Shown: positions 26,830-35,340 of the stretch, piece by piece | How the letters are laid out: each line of letters opens with the position of its first letter | Position numbering within the stretch: the stretch's first letter is position 1 | DNA from: Cyanobacteria bacterium FACHB-DQ100 | GTDB lineage: Bacteria > Cyanobacteriota > Cyanobacteriia > Leptolyngbyales > Leptolyngbyaceae | Length of the DNA stretch: 64,000 nt | Assembly: GCA_014695195.1 (NCBI GenBank) | Contig: JACJNW010000011.1 | Location: 1-64,000, forward strand | Direction of reading: 5' to 3' | Notes under the pieces: generated by a model | What the model saw: the letters and a program-made list of their open reading frames with translations, nothing else | Databases searched by the model: none | Told to the model about the DNA's origin: nothing | Program-made: the position numbers and the translations under genes

Positions 26830-27342
26830 CTAGGGGCATTCCAGCGAGTCGCGGGTGCTGATTCCCGTTTTCGGATTCACGCCGCTTGCGGTTTTACACA
26901 GTTCAACGACCTGCGATCGATCCAACACGGCTTCGCTAAAATCTGCTCCGGTGATCTCTGCGCCCTTGAACACCGAGCCAATCATCATTGCAGAAGTTAG
27001 AACCGCATCCCGTAGATTTGCGCCCGATAAGTCAGTGAGATAAGCGATGCCATTATCAAAATCGGCTCCTTGCCAATTTGATTTGCTCAAGTCTGAACCG
27101 CTAAACACAGCACCGCGCAAATCTGCATCGCTAAAGTTGCTGCCTGAGAGTCGAGCATTGCTAAACTCGGCTCGAATCAGATTCTGTCCAGAATAATCTT
27201 TGGTAACGGCTTTAACATCATCGATCGCTCGAATCGCACCGGAACTCGCAGCATGAACCGTTTCTGGCAAGCCGATTAGCACCATGAGCGCCAAAATCAG
27301 CGCGAAAAAGACTCGCAACATTCGCATACGATCGTTCATCAT
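26830..27342 (-). CDS. Pentapeptide-repeat protein, probably thylakoid lumen or periplasm
   Basis: 170 residues. The signal peptide [23 protein letters not shown] suggests export. Residues about 50-145 are pentapeptide repeats of A(D/N)LXX type ([20 protein letters not shown], then [13 protein letters not shown]), forming a right-handed quadrilateral beta helix. The C-terminus carries a Cys pair (ELCKTASG and SLECP) that probably closes the helix by a disulphide. It resembles the TL17/TL20-type lumenal proteins of plants and cyanobacteria; their role is not settled. Start codons at 27342 and 27339 (ATG ATG) are both possible. Confidence 0.88.
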   Translation of the reverse strand: MMNDRMRMLRVFFALILALMVLIGLPETVHAASSGAIRAIDDVKAVTKDYSGQNLIRAEFSNARLSGSNFSDADLRGAVFSGSDLSKSNWQGADFDNGIAYLTDLSGANLRDAVLTSAMMIGSVFKGAEITGADFSEAVLDRSQVVELCKTASGVNPKTGISTRDSLECP

Positions 27343-27392
27343 TACTCGGCTTTACATTTCGTAATTCTATCAGGCGTGGTGATAAATAACGC

Positions 27393-29126
27393 TCAGCTAT
27401 CGGATTTCAAGTAGTCGAGCAGTCGATCGCCCGAATCGGCTCGAACCAGTCCCACCGCAATATCGGGCAGTACCGTTAGACTCGGATAGACCAAATAGCG
27501 AGGCTCCCAGCGTGGTCGAAACTTCTCTTTGAATTGATGCAGTCCCTTGAAGTTGTAAAACTGGTTGAGATGCTCAAAAAAGTAGTGCAAGCCCTTCTCA
27601 ACCCGCAAAGAATCAGAAGTCTCACCTACACCGGCTAGCGGCGATAAGCTGAAATTAAAGCTATCGTATCCCGCCTGCTGAAAGTGTTGCAGCAGCGAGG
27701 CAAATAAAAAGTCCATTGTGCCTTTTTCCGCATCATTGCGATGCCGCATCAGATCTACGGTGACTTCTTTGCGGTTGTAGCCAGAAAGCAGATTCGAGAA
27801 GGCAATGATTTTTGCGTGTGCATCGTAAACCACCGCGATATGACAACCGCTCAGGTACTCACGATCGAACCAGCCGATCGAGAACTGCTTTTCTGATCCC
27901 TGCTTCGATTGCAGCCATTCATCACTCACAGGTTTTAATCGCGTGATCAATCCATCATCGATCGGCGGTTCGTATACTTGCAGCCGATAACCTGCTTTCG
28001 TAAGTCTATTGATTGCAGTTCTAAAGTCTTGATTTGCTTTGCCTTTGAGATTGAACGTATGTAAATCAATGATTGCTTCTTCGCCGATTTGCGCCCAGCG
28101 ATAGCCGAGAGTTTGATACAGCAACAAAGTACCCGGCAAAACTTCGTAGAACGTGGGAAACCAATCGTTTTGATTACAAAATTGCTGAAAAGAGACGATC
28201 GCTTCTTTCAAATCCTCTGGATGCCCGATCGGATCACCCAATGCGATCGCGGCTCGCCCTTTAGCAACATAAGCAATCACACTTCTACCCGACGGACTGA
28301 AAAAATAAGATTTATCTGGCAGCAACGACAACCGCGCCAGCGAAGTTTTACCAAATTCATCAATAATTTGCTGCGCTCTTTTACGGTCTTGCAGCGTCGC
28401 AGGATCACCTCGTAATAATACTGGACGCAACAGCATAAACAACGCATACGTTAACGTAGTCGTTCCAACTGCATAAATCGAATTCGCAAAGAATTCTGCA
28501 TAACGTCGCCTCGGTTCTAGCCCAGCATTATCAGCAGTAAAGAACATGGCAAGCGTTTGCCACAGAGATTCTGAAAGACTGAAATTAATAGGCGCTCCGT
28601 TAATACTGAAGTAACCATCGAGAATATAAAATCCAATCGTGCCATACGCCATTGTGAACACAATCGCTGCAATTAAAACGCGAATGCCTTGAGCGATCGA
28701 CGGTCGATCGGATTGTGCTGTGTAGGCTTTTCTCAGCACAAATAATTGAATTAATAGAACTGTTGCAAGAACACTTTCTTCAACGTCAAATCCTTTAATC
28801 AGATGACTGAAGATTGATATAAATAGCAATGCAACAGTAACATACCAGGCAACGCGCTTACGGCGTAATAAATTCGCTGCCAATGTCAGTAAAATGAATC
28901 CTGCCAGCGCTGCAAACAAATGTCCGCCAACCCGCACCGAGAATGGGAAAAAGTGCTTTAACCAAGCGGTTCGCTCTGGATAACTCGGCACGACCGCAGA
29001 CCACAGATTGACGACCCCCATAATTCCCGTAAGCAGTGCGGCTGACCATACCCCGATGCGAGTTCTACGATCGAGGGTTTCTAGACGTTTCCGATTCCAG
29101 CCGAGTTTGGGAGGGAACTGCTGCAT
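27393..29126 (-). CDS. DUF2156/MprF-like membrane protein (lipid aminoacyl-transferase family)
   Basis: About 577 residues from the ATG at 29126. The N-terminal 245 residues hold roughly six membrane segments (FAALAGFILLTLAANLL, VTVALLFISIFSHLI, MLLRPVLLRG at the end). The C-terminal 330 residues are the soluble DUF2156 / LPG-synthase catalytic fold, with stretches such as GRSVIAYVAKGRAAIALGDP, VTVDLMRHRNDAEKGTMDF and FNFSLSPLAGVGE. Relatives transfer lysine or alanine from charged tRNA to phosphatidylglycerol, which alters surface charge; the donor amino acid here is unknown and the flippase half is short. It begins four bases after the stop of the esterase gene, so the two are co-translated. 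Confidence 0.88.
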   Translation of the reverse strand: MQQFPPKLGWNRKRLETLDRRTRIGVWSAALLTGIMGVVNLWSAVVPSYPERTAWLKHFFPFSVRVGGHLFAALAGFILLTLAANLLRRKRVAWYVTVALLFISIFSHLIKGFDVEESVLATVLLIQLFVLRKAYTAQSDRPSIAQGIRVLIAAIVFTMAYGTIGFYILDGYFSINGAPINFSLSESLWQTLAMFFTADNAGLEPRRRYAEFFANSIYAVGTTTLTYALFMLLRPVLLRGDPATLQDRKRAQQIIDEFGKTSLARLSLLPDKSYFFSPSGRSVIAYVAKGRAAIALGDPIGHPEDLKEAIVSFQQFCNQNDWFPTFYEVLPGTLLLYQTLGYRWAQIGEEAIIDLHTFNLKGKANQDFRTAINRLTKAGYRLQVYEPPIDDGLITRLKPVSDEWLQSKQGSEKQFSIGWFDREYLSGCHIAVVYDAHAKIIAFSNLLSGYNRKEVTVDLMRHRNDAEKGTMDFLFASLLQHFQQAGYDSFNFSLSPLAGVGETSDSLRVEKGLHYFFEHLNQFYNFKGLHQFKEKFRPRWEPRYLVYPSLTVLPDIAVGLVRADSGDRLLDYLKSDS

Positions 29127-29130
29127 ACAC

Positions 29131-30084
29131 TCAAAAATGTCGATGTTTTTTCTGCTCTTGAACGTCACGGAACTGGCGACCGACAAAACTCAGAGAATCG
29201 GCTAGATGCGTTCTCCAATAATTCCAGCCGACATTTTGCCCGACAATGCCGTGACCACCAGGAAATACATAGAATTCGTTATAAATTCCTAAGCGATCTA
29301 AGACCGTGTGAAAATCACGGGTGGCATCTAAGTATTTTTCATCTGCCTCACCCGCATCTAAATAAGCTCGGATACGCTTGCGATCGATGATCGGAATTTG
29401 TTCAGCAAACACTTGCGGACTGTTCTGAACGCCGCTGTTATCCATGAAATATCCCGTGTGACTGAAGAAGATCGTAAATCGCGCTAAATGCCGCAGTCCG
29501 ATATTAAACGCACCCCAACCGCCCGAAGACAATCCGCCCATTGCCCAATAGTGTGAGTCTTCGATCGTGCGAAACTGCTGCTTGACTTCTTGCACTAAGT
29601 CCACGCCAATGTAAGTTCCAATTTTTCCATTCTCACCATCGTAGTAATCCGTATCCCAAAAGGGACTGGTGCCGCGATTGTCGTTGCCATCTGGCATGAT
29701 GATCAGCGAGGCAGGAAGCTTTTGATCGCGGTATAGATTCTTTACTGTCGTTGTAATTGCCGCTTTTTCGTAATAGTCCCGCTCATCCCCATGTCCGCCG
29801 TGCAGCAAAAAGATGACCGGATAGCGTTGTTCACGATGTTTTTCGTATCCAGGCGGCAGAAGTATGCCGTATCGCCGCTGTTGTCCCAGAGCTTCGCTGT
29901 AGAAGCTTTTAACCTGGAAATTAATTCCCGCAACTTCTTCAACGGGTGGCGTGTCGAGTTGCGGTGCGCCCAAGACAAAAACATACCAATATCCACCCGC
30001 CGCGATCGCACTCAAGACGATCGCGCTAAGAATTAACGCGGATGTGCGGAGACGCTTTGATTTCGGCTTCAACGTAAGTGGCAT
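29131..30084 (-). CDS. Membrane-anchored esterase D-like alpha/beta hydrolase
   Basis: About 317 residues from the ATG at 30084, which gives a basic N-terminus followed by an anchor (LRTSALILSAIVLSAIAAGG); starts as far up as 30354 are open but that region would overlap the divergent GH76 gene. The hydrolase motifs are the oxyanion stretch PVIFLLHGGHGDERD, nucleophile GGLSSGGWGAF, Asp in YLDAGEADE and His in FPGGHG. The family includes feruloyl and acetyl-xylan esterases, and mycolyl-transferase-like proteins. The likely location is the periplasmic side of the membrane. It is upstream of and coupled to the MprF-like gene, suggesting a joint role in surface modification (inference). Confidence 0.86.
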   Translation of the reverse strand: MPLTLKPKSKRLRTSALILSAIVLSAIAAGGYWYVFVLGAPQLDTPPVEEVAGINFQVKSFYSEALGQQRRYGILLPPGYEKHREQRYPVIFLLHGGHGDERDYYEKAAITTTVKNLYRDQKLPASLIIMPDGNDNRGTSPFWDTDYYDGENGKIGTYIGVDLVQEVKQQFRTIEDSHYWAMGGLSSGGWGAFNIGLRHLARFTIFFSHTGYFMDNSGVQNSPQVFAEQIPIIDRKRIRAYLDAGEADEKYLDATRDFHTVLDRLGIYNEFYVFPGGHGIVGQNVGWNYWRTHLADSLSFVGRQFRDVQEQKKHRHF

Positions 30085-30281
30085 TGTAAACGAGCCATTG
30101 TAAACGAACCATTGCCCCAGCAATGGCAACTCTAAACTTAACCATCCAGCAGCCTGTTTTAAATCGCTTCTGGTCAGCATTTCTAGAATACGGAGGTTAA
30201 TCGTAACAGCTTTCTGGATGAGTGAAGAGCAAATTTGAATGATTGCGCTATAACTCACAGTAATGTGATTGGAAGAGACAA

Positions 30282-31649
30282 ATGTGTGCTGCAACTTACC
30301 GGGAACGAGCCGATGCAGGAATGGCAACGCTGCAAACGTTTTATAATACGGCAACTGGATTGTGGAATACGACAGGCTGGTGGAATAGTGCCAATGTTTT
30401 AGAAACCACGATCGATTACTTGACCTTCACCGATTCGCTCACGTACCGAACCAATATTTTCAATACGTTTGAGAAAAATAAACGTAACAATTTCTTAAAC
30501 GAATTTTACGACGATGAGGGATGGTGGGCGTTGACCTGGATTAAAGCCTTTGATCTCACCGGCGAAACCCGGTATTTGGACATGTCGAGGATTATTTTTA
30601 ACGACATGGCGAAAGGGTGGGATAACACTTGTGGAGGTGGAATCTGGTGGAACAAAGAACATAAGTATAAAAACGCGATCGCGAATGAGTTATTTCTGGC
30701 GATCGCAGCGCGATTGTTTCTCAGAACGCGGGATCAGCGCTATCTCGACTGGGCAAATCGCACCTGGAACTGGTTCCGCAGAACCGGAATGATCAATCAA
30801 AACAATTTGATCAATGACGGGCTGAATGCTCAGTGTAAAAACAATGGTCAGCCCACCTGGACATACAATCAAGGCGTAATTTTGGGAGCGCTGATTGATC
30901 TCTCGAAATGCACCAACGATCGATCCCTATTAACGGTCGCACAATCGATCGCAGATGCCGCAACAAAAGCACTCGCCCCCAACGGCGTGTTGCGCGAACC
31001 GTGTGAACCCAACTGCGGATTGGATGGGCCGCAATTCAAGGGAATTTTTATCCGTAACCTATCGGATCTCTATCGCAGCGTAAATAAAATCTCGTACCGT
31101 GATTTCATTCTCCGCAACGCCGATTCGATCTGGGAAGAATGCCGCAATTCTAAGAATCAGTTTGGGTTATGTTGGGCGCAGCAGTTTGATCAAGCCGATG
31201 CTGCCCGCCAAAGTGCTGCGGTAGACGCGCTCAATGCCTCGATCGTCGCCAGTCGAACGCCACTCATCCTGCAAGCCGAAACTTCAGTTCTGCATAACTT
31301 AACGATCGAAGCCGTTCACTCAGGTTATGAAGGTGCAGGCTACATTGCAGGCTGGAACCGGGACGGGCAGTGGGTGGACTTTAATTTCACCTTGCCAAAC
31401 GCCGGACGATTTGATTTAGTTCTGCGCTATGCGGCAGCCGCAGGAAATGCGATTCGATTCATTTTTGTCAATGGTCGGGCACTTGTGAATGCTCATGTGT
31501 TTCCTGGAACCGGAAATTGGACAACCTGGAACACGGCAACGATTCCAAATGTTGCACTAAAAACTGGAAACAATACAGTTTCTATCATTTTTAATCAATC
31601 GAAGGGAAGTCGAAACTGGCTGAATCTCGATCAGCTTATCATTCGTTAA
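30282..31649 (+). CDS. GH76-type glycosidase with C-terminal carbohydrate-binding module
   Basis: 455 residues. Residues 1-340 match the (alpha/alpha)6 fold of family 76, alpha-1,6-mannanases and related enzymes: NEFYDDEGWWALTWIKAFD carries the paired Asp that serve as catalytic residues in the family, and GGGIWWNKEHKYKNAIANEL and PTWTYNQGVILGALIDL are also family-like. Residues about 345-455 look like a CBM6/CBM35-type beta sandwich (VHSGYEGAGYIAGWNRDGQW and GSRNWLNLDQLIIR). There is no signal peptide at the ATG, which is unusual for such an enzyme. It is divergent from the esterase gene. The substrate is unknown. Confidence 0.88.
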   Translation: MCAATYRERADAGMATLQTFYNTATGLWNTTGWWNSANVLETTIDYLTFTDSLTYRTNIFNTFEKNKRNNFLNEFYDDEGWWALTWIKAFDLTGETRYLDMSRIIFNDMAKGWDNTCGGGIWWNKEHKYKNAIANELFLAIAARLFLRTRDQRYLDWANRTWNWFRRTGMINQNNLINDGLNAQCKNNGQPTWTYNQGVILGALIDLSKCTNDRSLLTVAQSIADAATKALAPNGVLREPCEPNCGLDGPQFKGIFIRNLSDLYRSVNKISYRDFILRNADSIWEECRNSKNQFGLCWAQQFDQADAARQSAAVDALNASIVASRTPLILQAETSVLHNLTIEAVHSGYEGAGYIAGWNRDGQWVDFNFTLPNAGRFDLVLRYAAAAGNAIRFIFVNGRALVNAHVFPGTGNWTTWNTATIPNVALKTGNNTVSIIFNQSKGSRNWLNLDQLIIR

Positions 31650-31696
31650 TTTGGTTCCTTAGAGTAACTTGCGATTCGATCCACGAGGTTAGACCC

Positions 31697-32596
31697 TTGA
31701 AACTTAGACATCGACGCTCCCGGCGCATCAACATCCACATCGAAGACGGACGCTTTCAGGTTGTGGGCATGAACGCTTGGTATTCTTACTGGCGTGATCC
31801 TTACCACCTAGTTCTCACAGTTCCTTGGCAGGGATTTATCAGCATCATCTCTGCCACTTACATTGGCATTAACGTCGTATTTGCGTTGCTGTACTTACTT
31901 GGTGGAGATTGTATTGCCAATGCTACACCGGGATCGTTTTGGGATCATTTCTTTTTTAGTGTTCAAACCTTTGCGTCGATCGGGTACGGGGCAATGTACC
32001 CGAAAACGTTTTACGCGCTTTCGGTGATGACGCTCGAAGCGATCGCGGGACTATTCGCGATCGCGATTCTTACAGGACTGTCATTTGCCAGGTTTTCTCG
32101 TCCGACTGCCCGCGTTGCCTTTAGTCAGGTCGCCACGATCGCACCGCATGACGGCATTCCAATGCTCTGCTTTCGTGCCGCCAATCAGCGCCGCAACCAG
32201 ATCTTAGAAGCACAAATGCGCGTTTATTTGCTGCGAGACGAAGTGACCCTAGAAGGAAACTACATTCGCCGCATTCACGATCTCGCGCTGGTTCGCAGCC
32301 AGACTCCAACCTTCGCGCTCACTTGGCTCGTCATGCACCCGATCGACGAAAATAGCCCGCTCTACGGCATGACTCCGGAGTCGCTCGTTAAAACACACTG
32401 CATGATTCAAGTGATGCTAAGTGGTCTCGATGAAACGGTGTCACAAGTGCTCAACGATCGGCACATCTACGTGCCACAGGAAATTCTGTGGAATCATCGC
32501 TTCATCGATTTGGTACATCGAACACCAGAAGGACACCGCTTTATTGATTACAAAACTTTTCACGACACAGAGCCGATCACTCCGACTCAGGTCTAG
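31697..32596 (+). CDS. Inward-rectifier K+ channel of the KirBac type
   Basis: 299 residues from a TTG start preceded by a GAGGTT ribosome site. Two membrane helices (WQGFISIISATYIGINVVF and VMTLEAIAGLFAIAILTGL) flank the pore; the cytoplasmic C-terminal beta sandwich follows from about residue 135 and matches KirBac3.1 over its full length (FARFSRPTARV, NSPLYGMTPESL, YKTFHDTEP). The selectivity filter is S-I-G-Y-G-A where KirBac has T-V-G-Y-G-D. It should conduct K+ at the plasma membrane; gating lipids are unknown. It lies 47 bp downstream of GH76 on the same strand. Confidence 0.93.
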   Translation: MKLRHRRSRRINIHIEDGRFQVVGMNAWYSYWRDPYHLVLTVPWQGFISIISATYIGINVVFALLYLLGGDCIANATPGSFWDHFFFSVQTFASIGYGAMYPKTFYALSVMTLEAIAGLFAIAILTGLSFARFSRPTARVAFSQVATIAPHDGIPMLCFRAANQRRNQILEAQMRVYLLRDEVTLEGNYIRRIHDLALVRSQTPTFALTWLVMHPIDENSPLYGMTPESLVKTHCMIQVMLSGLDETVSQVLNDRHIYVPQEILWNHRFIDLVHRTPEGHRFIDYKTFHDTEPITPTQV

Positions 32597-32754
32597 ACGA
32601 CTCGATCGAACCCCGACTTGACCGTTTTCGACGACAGTACAAAGCTTATGAACTTTTGCGGCAGGCTTTGCCAGAGACTTGAGAGAGCCACAGTGCTCGA
32701 TCGCCTCATGCTCAATCTCCTGCGACCTCACCTGTTCCAGGCACATTGCAATGC

Positions 32755-34533
32755 TCAATTGCCGCGAATTCCCGATTGAACCCGCCATAGGCTGGCATAC
32801 AGTCCATTCAGTTCAAGCAGAGCTTCGTGAGTGCCTTGCTCGACGATGCGCCCGTGTTCCATCACATAAATGCAGTGTGCTTGTCGAATGGTGGAAAGAC
32901 GGTGCGCGATCGCGATTGTGGTGCGATGTTGGGTGATGGTTTCGAGCGATCGCTGAATTGCGGCTTCAGTTTCGTTATCGACCGCAGACGTGGCTTCATC
33001 GAGGATCAAGATGGGTGGATCTTTGAGAATGGCACGAGCGATCGCCAGTCGTTGTCGTTGTCCGCCAGAGAGTTTCTGACCGCGTTCTCCGACGATCGTG
33101 TCATAGCCCTGCGGTAATTGCTCAATGAATTCGTGTGCTTCTGCAAGTTTGGCGGCTTGAACAATCTCTGCACAATTGGCATCAAAACTGCCGTAAGCAA
33201 TGTTTTCTGCAACAGTTCCGTGAAACAGAAAAACTTCTTGACTCACCCAACCGATGCAGCGCCGCAGATCCCGTAGCTGTAATTCTCGAATATCAACGCC
33301 ATCGATTAGAATTTGTCCTTGCTGAATTTCGTAAAATCTCAGCAGCAATTTTACTAGCGTACTTTTGCCTGAGCCTGTTGCACCGACGATTCCGATCGTT
33401 TGTCCGGCAGGAATATGCAACGAAAGATCTTTCAGGGCAGCCGTGCGATCCGCATATGCAAAAGTAATGTTCTGAATTTCCACATTGCCTTTCACTTGAT
33501 GGGTTGGGAACGGTCGATCGCCTGTGGGAATTGCGATCGGTGTATCTAACAAATTCATCACACGATTGATTGATGCCATTGCACGTTGGTACTGATCCAA
33601 CGTTTGTCCCAAAGTTGTGAAGGGCCACAGCAATCGCTGAATGATAAACACCATAAAGCCGTAAGTCCCGACCGAAAGCTCACCATTTGCGGCTTTAAGT
33701 CCACCCAAAAACAGGGTTGCCGTAAATCCGATCAGAATCACAAATCGAATCAAAGGAACGAATGCGGCAGAAAGCTCGATCGCTTTTCGATTGCTATTCC
33801 GGTAAGCGTTACTTTCAGAGCCAACGCGATCGAGTTCGTAATCTTCAGCCGTAAAGCTCTTAATCGTCGCAATTCCCGATAAGTTATTCGCCAATCTCGC
33901 GCTAATCAATCCCGATTTCTGTCTCACATCTGCATATCGGGGTGCTAATCGTTTCTGAAATACGATCGATCCCCATAAAATGAATGGAATCGGCAACATT
34001 GCAAGCCACGATACTGAAGGCGCAAATGCAATAAAAGTTCCACCCACTAACAATACAGTCGTGAAAAACTGCAAAAGCTGATTTACACCACTATCAAGAA
34101 ATCTTTCAAGCTGATTGATATCATCATTGAGAATCGCAAGAAGATTACCTGTAGTTTCGGTTTCAAAAAAGCCAAGCTCTAATTCTTGTAAATGCTGGTA
34201 AGCATCCAATCGCAAATCATGCTGCATGGTTTGGGCAAGATTTCGCCATTTGCGATCGTACAAGTATTCAAACAGCGATTCTAATCCCCAAATCAACAGT
34301 GTTAGGAATGAGATAAACGTAAGCTGACCAATGAGATCGGTAATTCCAAGTGCAGCAATCCAAGAGCGATCGCGGCTCACCACAATATCGACCGCAATCC
34401 CAATTAGGTAAGGCGGAGCCAGATCAAACACTTTGTTAAGAATCGAATAAACGCTGGCTCGAATCGCTTCGGAACGGTAAATGCGATCGTAGTTAAACAG
34501 CCGTTGCAGTGGGTGAGCCTTGGCAGATGTCAT
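32755..34533 (-). CDS. ABC exporter with fused membrane and ATPase domains (MsbA/BmrA type)
   Basis: 592 residues from the ATG at 34533; a TTG at 34548 is also in frame. The membrane domain with six helices spans about residues 20-320, and the ATPase domain spans about 340-580, with Walker A GATGSGKST, Q-loop WVSQEVFLFHG, signature LSGGQRQRLA, Walker B ILILDEATSAVD and switch IAHRLST. This is a half-transporter that works as a homodimer or with a partner. Families of this type flip lipids, drugs or peptides; no substrate can be assigned. It lies 3' of the CCB2/4 gene on the same strand with a gap of 93 bp. Confidence 0.92.
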   Translation of the reverse strand: MTSAKAHPLQRLFNYDRIYRSEAIRASVYSILNKVFDLAPPYLIGIAVDIVVSRDRSWIAALGITDLIGQLTFISFLTLLIWGLESLFEYLYDRKWRNLAQTMQHDLRLDAYQHLQELELGFFETETTGNLLAILNDDINQLERFLDSGVNQLLQFFTTVLLVGGTFIAFAPSVSWLAMLPIPFILWGSIVFQKRLAPRYADVRQKSGLISARLANNLSGIATIKSFTAEDYELDRVGSESNAYRNSNRKAIELSAAFVPLIRFVILIGFTATLFLGGLKAANGELSVGTYGFMVFIIQRLLWPFTTLGQTLDQYQRAMASINRVMNLLDTPIAIPTGDRPFPTHQVKGNVEIQNITFAYADRTAALKDLSLHIPAGQTIGIVGATGSGKSTLVKLLLRFYEIQQGQILIDGVDIRELQLRDLRRCIGWVSQEVFLFHGTVAENIAYGSFDANCAEIVQAAKLAEAHEFIEQLPQGYDTIVGERGQKLSGGQRQRLAIARAILKDPPILILDEATSAVDNETEAAIQRSLETITQHRTTIAIAHRLSTIRQAHCIYVMEHGRIVEQGTHEALLELNGLYASLWRVQSGIRGN

Positions 34534-34626
34534 AGTCAGGAGATCCAAGTAATCTCACTATGCTACAACTTGTGGTTTTATTTTGCAGCGATCAAATTCT
34601 GTAGCTCAGCAGTATAGATTATGAAT

Positions 34627-35277
34627 TTAACTGTGTATTGGTTGGCTAAGTGTATTGTCGAGTTTTTCCGCGATCGCACTCACCCATTTCTCATCTTGCC
34701 GCGTGTAGCTCCGTGGCGCATTTGCCCCCAAAATCAAAACGCCTTCTTTACCGATCGGCTGACAAATCACACCTTGAGTATTTTCGGGCAGATAGCTGAA
34801 TTCAATTTTTCCTGGATAAACATTCAGCGCGACGAGATAAATTGGTTTTTGCTTGTCCAAAACGCGCTGTAAAATTGCACCTGGTTTTACTTCTTTGTTG
34901 GGGCTGAGAATGCCGCGACGTAAAAGAACTTTACCGCGATAGAAGACAATGAGCGATCGCGTCACCGTATTCGTCAGCAAAATATGAGAAGCCCAAGCTA
35001 GCTCAGTTTTCACCGCATCCGGTAATTCTGCATCGAGTTCAAAGCCTTCCTCTCCAATAAGTTCCACACTGTCCGGAGTGCGAGGTTGAATTTGCTGCCA
35101 GATTAAGCCCGTCAGAATCAGAATCGCACTCAAAATTACGCCCAGCGCATCCGATCGCGCTTGAGAATCGGTGAGCGCAGGGGTAAGAATACGATTGGTG
35201 AACAACAAACTTCCACCGAGAGCGCCAACAACGATCGGTAAAAGGCGTAAAATTCGATTCGGATCAGGCTTTGCCAT
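34627..35277 (-). CDS. CCB2/CCB4-type factor for cytochrome b6f haem assembly
   Basis: 216 residues. Two N-terminal membrane helices (LPIVVGALGGSLLFTNRIL and LGVILSAILILTGLIWQQI) precede a soluble GAF-like domain (VYPGKIEFSYLPENTQG, IGKEGVLILGANAPRSYTR). This is the layout of the 'cofactor assembly of complex C subunit B' family, which in plants and cyanobacteria attaches haem ci to cytochrome b6 at the thylakoid membrane. The family call rests on remembered sequence and domain order. It lies back to back with the DacB-type gene, which starts 63 bp away. Confidence 0.8.
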   Translation of the reverse strand: MAKPDPNRILRLLPIVVGALGGSLLFTNRILTPALTDSQARSDALGVILSAILILTGLIWQQIQPRTPDSVELIGEEGFELDAELPDAVKTELAWASHILLTNTVTRSLIVFYRGKVLLRRGILSPNKEVKPGAILQRVLDKQKPIYLVALNVYPGKIEFSYLPENTQGVICQPIGKEGVLILGANAPRSYTRQDEKWVSAIAEKLDNTLSQPIHS

Positions 35278-35340
35278 TGCTCAAAGTTTCGTTCCAGGTT
35301 TCGCAGTATTCTTTTAGCCTACCTTACGGGAGGATGCGGT

